A stretch of DNA of 64,000 bases from an uncultured Thomasclavelia sp. (GTDB lineage: Bacteria; Bacillota_I; Bacilli_A; Erysipelotrichales; Coprobacillaceae): positions 57,038 to 121,037 of the forward strand of contig NZ_CALUXO010000073.1 in NCBI RefSeq assembly GCF_944324745.1. Direction: 5' to 3'. Shown one piece after another: positions 58,366 through 64,000 of this stretch; the first letter of the stretch is position 1; every line of letters begins with the position of its first letter. Position numbers and translations under genes: made by a program. The notes below the pieces were generated by a model. It had not been told where the DNA came from. It did not search any database and saw only the letters and a program-made list of their open reading frames with translations.

Positions 58366-58584
58366 TTAAAGAAAGATTTCACAGTCATCTTCAACTTTTT
58401 TACAATTTTTCAAAACATTTTTCATTACTTCTTTAGGATTAGCTCCTTCATCAAATTCTACAGACATTTTTAATGTCATAAAATTAACGACAGCATTTTT
58501 TACACCTTCAGTTTCATTAGCAGCTATCTCCATTTTATTAGCGCAGTTAGCGCAATCAACATCGATCTTGTAAGTCTTTTTCAT
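58366..58584 (-). CDS. Stand-alone HMA metal-binding protein
   Basis: A 72-residue ferredoxin-like HMA domain with the metal site DCANCANK (CxxC) and a Cys-containing tail (NCKKVEDDCEIF). It likely hands metal to the ATPase encoded next, replacing the missing N-terminal domain. Start ATG 58584 is 7-8 nt from AGGAGGGT; ATG 58590 is too close. Confidence 0.88.
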   Translation of the reverse strand: MKKTYKIDVDCANCANKMEIAANETEGVKNAVVNFMTLKMSVEFDEGANPKEVMKNVLKNCKKVEDDCEIFL

Positions 58585-58613
58585 TTTCATACCCTCCTGA
58601 TTTATTTGAACAA

Positions 58614-58670
58614 TTGAACATATATTCAACTTACACCATTATTATAGTTTATTGATTGTTCAACTGTCAA
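58614..58670 (-). promoter_or_regulatory. Promoter and ArsR-type operator of the metal-export operon
   Basis: On the minus strand TTGACA (58670-58665) and TATAAT (58646-58641) are 18 nt apart. TTGAA-CATATA-TTCAA (58614-58629) fits the TGAA-N6-TTCA sites bound by CzrA/CadC-type repressors and lies just after the start, so the divergent ArsR protein likely acts here. Confidence 0.75.
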
Positions 58671-58686
58671 GGCTTTTTAACGATAA

Positions 58687-58716
58687 TTGACAAATATTTA
58701 ATTTTTAATTTATAAT
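58687..58716 (+). promoter_or_regulatory. Promoter of the arsR-type gene
   Basis: TTGACA (58687-58692) and TATAAT (58711-58716), spacer 18. Confidence 0.7.
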
Positions 58717-58748
58717 ATTATTAATAAGGTCCTGAAAGGGGGAGTCGC

Positions 58749-59102
58749 ATGCTGGAAAATCGATGTGATTGTAAGCCACAAGATGTTGAATTAGTTAATA
58801 AAGTTAAGGATAATATGCCAGCTTTTGATGAAATCATGGAATTATCGGATTTTTTCAAAGTAATGGGTGATAGTACTCGACTTCAAATATTGATGTCTTT
58901 GCAACAAAGTGAAATGTGCGTTTCGGATTTAGCCAATGTGATTAATATGACTAAGTCAGCTGTTTCACATCAGCTTAAAACGTTAAGAGTTTCTAAATTG
59001 ATTAAATCTCGTAAAGAAGGTAAAACGGTTATTTATTCATTGGATGATAGTCATATTCATGAAATTTTAGCTAAATCAATTGAACATATTAATGAAAAAT
59101 AA
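58749..59102 (+). CDS. ArsR/SmtB family metal-sensing repressor (CadC/CzrA-like)
   Basis: A 117-residue winged-helix repressor. NRCDC near the N terminus and EMCVSDL on helix alpha-3 recall the CadC Cys site (one Cys is Ser), while DDSHIHEIL...SIEHINE on alpha-5 is like the CzrA Zn site with Asp and His ligands. The helix-turn-helix is SDLANVINMTKSAVSHQLKT. Metal binding would release the operator. It is divergent from the HMA/ATPase genes and likely represses them. Confidence 0.9.
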   Translation: MLENRCDCKPQDVELVNKVKDNMPAFDEIMELSDFFKVMGDSTRLQILMSLQQSEMCVSDLANVINMTKSAVSHQLKTLRVSKLIKSRKEGKTVIYSLDDSHIHEILAKSIEHINEK

Positions 59103-59105
59103 TGT

Positions 59106-59132
59106 AAAAGTCAGGAAATTTTCCTGACTTTT
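59106..59132. terminator. Bidirectional terminator between arsR-type and LysR genes
   Basis: AAAAGTCAGGAAA and TTTCCTGACTTTT form a 13-bp stem with a minimal loop. Confidence 0.85.
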
Positions 59133-59973
59133 AAATGTTTTTAAAGATATTTTGGAACTTATGATAATTCTTTTTTAAACAATAACAATAAAAAGGAACA
59201 ATAGATTGAAAATCACTGATTTCTTTAATTGAACGATTATTAATTTTTCCCTCTTCTTCCATTGCCAAATCAGTTGTAAATGAAACAAAATCAGAACGAT
59301 TTAATAGATTTAAAAAATTATTTCGGTTATTTTCAATAATAAAATGGGTATTTGGCATCAAAGAAGTGACCAGTTCTTGATAAAAACCAATATTTTGATA
59401 TAGAATCAAAGTTTCACCATCGATATCTTGAAAAGATATCTTATCTTGATTGGCTAAACGATGATCCAATGGAAGAGTAAAATATAACTGTTCACTGCCC
59501 CATAGTTTATAAGCTAGATCATCAGCTTTAATTTTTTTATTCAAGATAATTATTTGATAGTTTTCTTGTCTTAATCCTTTGATCAAAGTATCTACATCAC
59601 TGATGATTTCAGTTTCTAAACGCATTGATGTAAATTCAGTGGCAATAATTTTGTAGAGGTCATATAAAGGACGAGGGGCTAATGAACCAATAGCAATAGT
59701 CCGATTTTTTCGTTCGAGCTCTTTGATCGTGGTTTCCATTTCATCTAGTTGTCCAATGACCTTTTTAGCATAGATTACTGCCATTTTACCATATTCATTG
59801 AGTTCAATTTTATTTTTAGTTCTTGTAAATAAGGGAACTTGCAATTGCTCTTCTAATTTTTTCATTGAACGTCCTAAAGCCTGCTGCGATAGGTGTAATT
59901 CTTGAGCGGCTTTCGATAAAGTCTTAGCTTTAGCTACGGCAATTAAATAATAAAGCGTATTTGTATCAATCAT
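59131..59973 (-). CDS. LysR family transcriptional regulator
   Basis: A 280-residue LysR protein with helix-turn-helix (about 1-60; TLSKAAQELHLSQQALGRSM) and an effector domain. ATG 59973 fits TTGGTGA; the longer start is out of spacing. It is divergent from a cupin-SDR operon, across a near-palindrome that may be its binding site. Effector unknown. Confidence 0.87.
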   Translation of the reverse strand: MIDTNTLYYLIAVAKAKTLSKAAQELHLSQQALGRSMKKLEEQLQVPLFTRTKNKIELNEYGKMAVIYAKKVIGQLDEMETTIKELERKNRTIAIGSLAPRPLYDLYKIIATEFTSMRLETEIISDVDTLIKGLRQENYQIIILNKKIKADDLAYKLWGSEQLYFTLPLDHRLANQDKISFQDIDGETLILYQNIGFYQELVTSLMPNTHFIIENNRNNFLNLLNRSDFVSFTTDLAMEEEGKINNRSIKEISDFQSIVPFYCYCLKKNYHKFQNIFKNI

Positions 59974-60011
59974 TTTTATCACCAATTTTATTTTATCAAA
60001 TTAATTATTTT

Positions 60012-60032
60012 AGTGAAACTAAAAGTTTTACT
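60012..60032. promoter_or_regulatory. Near-palindrome between LysR and cupin genes
   Basis: AGTGAAACT and AGTTTTACT are inverted copies with one mismatch and a 3-nt spacer, in the divergent region; a likely LysR site by position. Confidence 0.45.
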
Positions 60033-60105
60033 GATGAAAATAAAAACTGCTGTTATTTTAAATAAAAAAAGTTACAATGATAGTAGAAAATAAAGGAGAG
60101 ATAAA

Positions 60106-60462
60106 ATGATACGTAAACAAATTAATCAAACAGTAGTTGAAGTAGAAAAGCCCCAAAATGGCAGTGGAATTTTGACTATGAAAAAAATCTTAAATGGACC
60201 TGAGGAATTAGCTCAAAAAGGTAGAGCTTTTAATCATTGTTTTTTAAACCCTGGTAGCGGTCTTGGTTATCATCAACATACAGGTACTAGTGAAACGATG
60301 TATATTTTAAAAGGGCAAGCCGAATATGTTGATGAAAATAAACAAAAAACTATTTTGCAACCTGGTGATGTCACTTTTACTGATGATGGACAAAGTCATA
60401 GTATTTATGCCATCGGTAAGGAACCATTAGAATTTATTGCATTGGTGTTATTTACTGATTAG
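60106..60462 (+). CDS. Cupin domain protein
   Basis: A 118-residue single cupin. GYHQHTGTSETMYILKG is cupin motif 1 (two His, Glu) and LQPGDVTFTDDGQSHSI motif 2 (His), so the metal site is intact. Such proteins are isomerases, dioxygenases or sensors. AAAGGAGAG precedes ATG 60106. The SDR gene follows after 12 bases. Confidence 0.87.
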   Translation: MIRKQINQTVVEVEKPQNGSGILTMKKILNGPEELAQKGRAFNHCFLNPGSGLGYHQHTGTSETMYILKGQAEYVDENKQKTILQPGDVTFTDDGQSHSIYAIGKEPLEFIALVLFTD

Positions 60463-60474
60463 GGAGGAAAGAAA

Positions 60475-61302
60475 ATGAAGACGTGGTTAATTACTGGATG
60501 TTCTAGTGGAATTGGTCAAGGAATCGCTAAAGCGGTATTAAGCAAAGGAGACAATGCTATTATTACAGCCAGAAATAAAGATAAATTAAAAGATTTAGTT
60601 GCTTTGTATCCTGATAATACTTTGGCTGTTTCGCTAGAAGTTACTAGTAAAGAAAGCATTGAAGCATTAATGGTGCAGGCTAAAGAACGTTTTGGAATGA
60701 TTGATGTTTTAGTTAATAATGCTGGTCGGGGATATAGTGGTGCAATTGAAGAAGGTGACAGTGATGCTGTTAATGAATTGTTTAATACTAATTTATTTGG
60801 ACCAATTAATTTAATTAAAGCTGTTTTACCAGATATGCGGGCTAATAAAGCAGGTGCAATTATCAATATTTCTTCATTGGGCGTTATTACTAATGATGGT
60901 GGTGGCGGATATTATGCTGCTAGTAAAGCAGCATTAGAAAAAATCAGCGGAGCTTTAAGAAAAGAAGTTGCTTCTTTAGGAATTAAAGTTATGGTTGTAG
61001 AACCCGGTCCATTTAGAACTAATTTCAGGGTTGCTCACGTAAAGGGACAAGAAAATCATATTAGTGATTATGCGACAATTCAGGCAGCTCGTGATAAGTT
61101 AGCTCAAGATCCATTTGGACAAAAGGGTGATCCTGATAAAGCTGGTAAAGTGATCGTTGATGTGATTGAAAGAGATGACTATCCTAAAACAATTCTATTA
61201 GGTAAAGGAATTACGGATCTGGGAATTGATATTTTAAAAGAACATATTAAAGATATTACCAGATGGAAAGAACTGGGTGATAGTACTAATTTTGATGAAT
61301 AG
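60475..61302 (+). CDS. Short-chain dehydrogenase/reductase
   Basis: A 275-residue classical SDR: TGCSSGIG (8-15) for the cofactor, NNAGRG, Ser in NISSLG and the catalytic YYAASKAA (Tyr-x3-Lys). It reduces or oxidises an unknown carbonyl/alcohol with NAD(P)H. GGGAGGAAAG lies before ATG 60475. Co-transcribed with the cupin and probably controlled by the divergent LysR protein. Confidence 0.9.
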   Translation: MKTWLITGCSSGIGQGIAKAVLSKGDNAIITARNKDKLKDLVALYPDNTLAVSLEVTSKESIEALMVQAKERFGMIDVLVNNAGRGYSGAIEEGDSDAVNELFNTNLFGPINLIKAVLPDMRANKAGAIINISSLGVITNDGGGGYYAASKAALEKISGALRKEVASLGIKVMVVEPGPFRTNFRVAHVKGQENHISDYATIQAARDKLAQDPFGQKGDPDKAGKVIVDVIERDDYPKTILLGKGITDLGIDILKEHIKDITRWKELGDSTNFDE

Positions 61303-61326
61303 AAGGGTTCTAAGGAATCCTTTTTA
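61303..61326 (+). terminator. Terminator of the cupin-SDR operon
   Basis: AAGGGTTC pairs with GAATCCTT (one wobble, 4-nt loop), then TTTT. Confidence 0.75.
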
Positions 61327-61441
61327 TTTATTACCGGTTATGCAGTTTTTAAGCCACTTATTCATAGTCACTTAATTATTTGTTTGCTTTATATATAATG
61401 AAAGTAGATAGGATTGAAAGAATGAATGAGAGGTGAGTTAG

Positions 61442-62695
61442 ATGGTAAAAATGGCAATTACCATGTTAAAAACAAATTTTAAAAGTGCGATATCTTTGAT
61501 AATTAATCTAGCAATGACCATAATGATGTGTTTGATCATGATTAATTTATTAGAAAGCCGTCAATTTAAAATATTATATTTAACGGTTGATCAAGATGCT
61601 ACCGATTTGAGGATTTTGTACTTTTTAATTATCGCTATTTGTGTTTATTTAGTAGCATATTCCTGTCAATATTATATTAATGTCAATTCAAGGGAAATCG
61701 CATTAGTCAAATTAGCTGGGTATAATACGTTTGATTTAATTAAATATATGTCAGTGCAGAATTTTATCATAGTTACTATTGCTTATGGTTTATCAATGAT
61801 TTTATCGATGTTATTAATACCGCTGTTTCAATATTTGATTTATTACTATAATCAAATTAATGCTGATGTTTTTGTAATTGCTCCAGGAGCCTTGTTTCAA
61901 AGTTTGATGATTTTATTGATGATGTATGTATTGATAGTTTTTTTGGATTTATATTTTAGCAATCAAGTCAAAATTTCTGATATGCTTGAAGGACATAATA
62001 TTGCAATTTATAAAAATGAAAATAAGAAATTTAAGTTGCCGGATTTGTTATATATATTGATTTATTTGCTGGGGTTATCGATTATCTATCAAAGTACCGA
62101 AATTAATTTTGGTACTGGAGTGGCAATTATTATTGGAGCTATTGGTGGTTATGGTTTGTTTAATCAAACGATATTTAATTATTTACAAAAAAGAAATAAT
62201 TGTAAAAGATTAAAGGCTTTGACGTATGTTGTTAATGGTAATGTATCGTTGTTTTTAAAGAAAATTAAAGTGATTTTAGTTTTGATGATGTTTGTAATGG
62301 TAATGCTTCCAATTAAATTGATCAATGTTGTTGATAATTCGCTTTATTTTATTCAATTACAATTAATTTATCTTTTAATTGTAATTATTATTTGTTCTAC
62401 CCTTTATAATCGATGCAAAATTGATTTTACAACTAAAAAACAGTTATATCAAAATTTATATAAATTAGGTTTAACATATAGGGATATTAAACAAGTGTTA
62501 TTTAAAGAAATTATAATCGTTTTTTCAATCTTATTTATTATTGCTGGTGGTTATTTATTTAGTATTTTAATTAAGTTTAATCATGGTGCTAATCTTAATT
62601 TATGGATCATGGCTGAATATGTCATACCATTATTAGGATGTTTGATGCTAATTTTATTTAAAAGAAAGCGAGAAATAGATTTATGGAAAAAGTAA
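61442..62695 (+). CDS. FtsX-like ABC transporter permease
   Basis: A 417-residue membrane protein with about eight to ten helices. It resembles the BceB/FtsX-like permeases (ISLIINLAMTIMMCLIMINL near the start, four-helix C-terminal bundle), but it is shorter than BceB (about 640 residues) and lacks the large extracellular domain. GAGGTGAG precedes ATG 61442. The ATPase gene overlaps it by 13 bases and, unusually, comes second. Substrate and any linked sensor unknown; the two-component system of this window is 37 kb away. Confidence 0.75.
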   Translation: MVKMAITMLKTNFKSAISLIINLAMTIMMCLIMINLLESRQFKILYLTVDQDATDLRILYFLIIAICVYLVAYSCQYYINVNSREIALVKLAGYNTFDLIKYMSVQNFIIVTIAYGLSMILSMLLIPLFQYLIYYYNQINADVFVIAPGALFQSLMILLMMYVLIVFLDLYFSNQVKISDMLEGHNIAIYKNENKKFKLPDLLYILIYLLGLSIIYQSTEINFGTGVAIIIGAIGGYGLFNQTIFNYLQKRNNCKRLKALTYVVNGNVSLFLKKIKVILVLMMFVMVMLPIKLINVVDNSLYFIQLQLIYLLIVIIICSTLYNRCKIDFTTKKQLYQNLYKLGLTYRDIKQVLFKEIIIVFSILFIIAGGYLFSILIKFNHGANLNLWIMAEYVIPLLGCLMLILFKRKREIDLWKK

Positions 62696-63441
62696 TAGAA
62701 GCTAAAAAAATCAATAAGGTATATGGGTTATACAGTAACGTACCAAAGATAGCAATTGATGATATTTCTTTAGATGTATATGAAGGCGATTTTATTTGTA
62801 TTATGGGTCCATCTGGTTCTGGTAAAACGACATTAATCAATATTTTAGCTACGATTGATGATCTAACCAAGGGACAGTTAGTTTTATTAGGAAATAATAT
62901 TTTGGGATTGTTTGAAAAAGAAAAAGCGTTACTTAGAAAAAAAGACATTGGATTTATTTTTCAAAACTATAATTTAATCGATACATTAAAAAATAAAGAT
63001 AATATATTATTTTCACTTCGATTAAATAAAGTACCAGTAGCTAAACAAGATCAGTTACTACAAGATATTGTCCGTAAATTAAACATTGAAGATATAATAG
63101 ATAAATTTCCATATGAGTGTTCTGGTGGGCAACAACAACGGGTGGCAATCGCCAGAGCTTTAGTAACTAATCCTAAAATCCTATTTGCCGATGAACCTAC
63201 CGGTAATATTGATAGTTTAAGTTCTAGACAGTTAATGGACTTATTTGTCAAAATCAATCGAGAGTTTAAAACAACGATCGTAATGGTGAGTCATGATAGT
63301 TTTGTAGCTTCATTTTCGAATACTTTATATTATATTGTTGATGGTAAGGTTGAAACGAAACTAGAAAGAAAAGCGCTTAGTCAATTTGATTACTATACAA
63401 AGATCGCTAAAATAACTACACAGATAGATTATTTTAAATAG
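62683..63441 (+). CDS. ABC transporter ATP-binding protein (BceA/MacB type)
   Basis: A 252-residue ATPase with Walker A GPSGSGKTT, signature SGGQQQRVAIARAL, Walker B ILFADEPTGNID and switch His in VSHDS. This is the MacB/BceA/LolD-type pattern used with FtsX-like permeases, for peptide, lipoprotein or antibiotic-related export. The ATG overlaps the permease gene by 13 bases. Confidence 0.9.
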   Translation: MEKVIEAKKINKVYGLYSNVPKIAIDDISLDVYEGDFICIMGPSGSGKTTLINILATIDDLTKGQLVLLGNNILGLFEKEKALLRKKDIGFIFQNYNLIDTLKNKDNILFSLRLNKVPVAKQDQLLQDIVRKLNIEDIIDKFPYECSGGQQQRVAIARALVTNPKILFADEPTGNIDSLSSRQLMDLFVKINREFKTTIVMVSHDSFVASFSNTLYYIVDGKVETKLERKALSQFDYYTKIAKITTQIDYFK

Positions 63442-63475
63442 ATGATTTTATCAAAATTAAAGATAATAAATATTT

Positions 63476-63506
63476 AGCCATCCTGAAATATCAAGATGGC
63501 TTTTTT
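63476..63506 (+). terminator. Terminator of the FtsX-like ABC operon
   Basis: AGCCATC pairs with GATGGCT (12-nt loop), followed by TTTTT. Confidence 0.8.
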
Positions 63507-63514
63507 AATAATTT

Positions 63515-63850
63515 TTATTTAAGTTTTGCAAATCCAATATAGGATAGAATTGCCTGAATTATAGTAAACATGAACCATACTGGCATTAAAACGCAGGCTA
63601 CAGTATATAAAATGGCACCAGTAAGAGCAAAACCTCTTTTGTTTAAAAATAATCCTAGCCCATTAAAAATAACCGCTAATAATGCACATATCATATGTGG
63701 CATAGCAAGGCTGATTGCCAGACCGATACCTAAGTTTTCGGCATCGTTTGCTCCTGAACCAGCGCTACTATACATATAAGAAAATAAATAAAGGACATAG
63801 GCAAATCCTAAAATAAATGATATCAGTAGACATTTATTCATCTTCTTCAT
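63515..63850 (-). CDS. Small polytopic membrane protein, function unknown
   Basis: A 111-residue hydrophobic protein with about four helices (around 8-25, 44-62, 75-93, 94-108) and a Ser/Gly/Asn-rich loop (YSSAGSGANDAENLG). No recognised family. AAGGAGGGA lies 9 nt before ATG 63850. Neither neighbour indicates a role. Confidence 0.65.
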   Translation of the reverse strand: MKKMNKCLLISFILGFAYVLYLFSYMYSSAGSGANDAENLGIGLAISLAMPHMICALLAVIFNGLGLFLNKRGFALTGAILYTVACVLMPVWFMFTIIQAILSYIGFAKLK

Positions 63851-64000
63851 AACTTTCTTCCCTCCTTTTATTAGGTAGTGTAAAGAGTTTATGAAAAATT
63901 AATATCGAACCAAAAATTTTCTGCACTTTTTTACACGAATCCGCAAAAAAAAGAAAGATGAAATCCAGTTTTGAAAAATCATAAATCTTTGAAACCTGAA
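63851..64000. other. Upstream region of the membrane protein gene, window end
   Basis: About 150 bases with no gene visible. GTGTAAA (near 63879) and TTTACAC (near 63929) are inverted, which could be an operator or a hairpin. The neighbouring gene beyond the edge is not seen. Confidence 0.3.

Noticed and set aside
1..64000. CRISPR arrays, tRNA or rRNA genes, insertion sequences, prophage
   Set aside because: No regular spacer repeats, cloverleaf-like sequences, rRNA signatures or transposase frames were recognised by reading; a tRNAscan or IS search could still find something short.

Overview
The window is AT-rich, uses the standard code (TGG for Trp, TGA as a stop), and has strong AGGAGG-type ribosome sites, LPxTG-free envelope genes and Gram-positive families such as Spx, UppP, VanW, YtrA-type GntR, BioY, CYTH/NadK/RluA synteny and UvrX/YolD. 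This points to a low-GC Firmicute. The gene styles fit gut Erysipelotrichia (Coprobacillus/Thomasclavelia-like); that placement is inference from recall. I saw no rRNA, tRNA, CRISPR array, insertion sequence or phage region.

Layout. 1-5.1 kb: end of a flavin reductase gene, then a MarR gene with a heterodimeric ABC exporter and a Nim-type flavin protein. 5.2-9.3 kb: corA with a structured leader, a fructose-type PTS IIABC with a HAD phosphatase, and a candidate small RNA with C-rich loops. 9.4-16.2 kb: PHP phosphatase, VanW/G5 envelope protein, serC-serA, and a peptidoglycan deacetylase. 16.2-24.4 kb: small sporulation-like protein, NUDIX hydrolase, bioY, RpiR regulator, HbpS-like protein, two Gfo/Idh dehydrogenases, patatin, two-component system. 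24.4-26.7 kb: LexA-like repressor divergent from a Y-family polymerase and YolD. 27-34.6 kb: uppP, DUF3603 protein, GntR/ABC operon, spx, CYTH, nadK, RluA and a RodA/FtsW protein. 34.6-45.4 kb: membrane-anchored EIIB-like protein, SEL1 repeat protein, M29 aminopeptidase, prfC, GNAT protein, a degenerate P-type ATPase followed by YbjQ and RluA, and a PfkB kinase. 45.5-50.1 kb: a compact operon with a transglutaminase lipoprotein, a PilC/GspF membrane protein, four small pilin-like proteins and a PilT-like ATPase. 50.1-54.4 kb: split chromate transporter with LysR, an XRE regulator, a decayed sensor kinase, then genes of a pyroglutamate operon. 54.4-56.3 kb: DUF979/DUF969 transporter pair. 56.4-59.1 kb: Zn/Cd-type P-ATPase, separate HMA protein and ArsR regulator. 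59.1-64 kb: LysR with cupin/SDR, a short BceAB-like ABC pair and an orphan membrane protein.

Most interesting items: a full-length P1B-ATPase homologue that has lost its catalytic motifs, its N-domain and its metal ligands but is kept in an operon; the minimal pilus-like operon whose only motor is PilT-like; the corA leader with three mutually exclusive pairings around the Shine-Dalgarno; and the four-hairpin candidate sRNA at 9201-9338. Genes are mostly ended by clear intrinsic terminators, often shared by convergent pairs.
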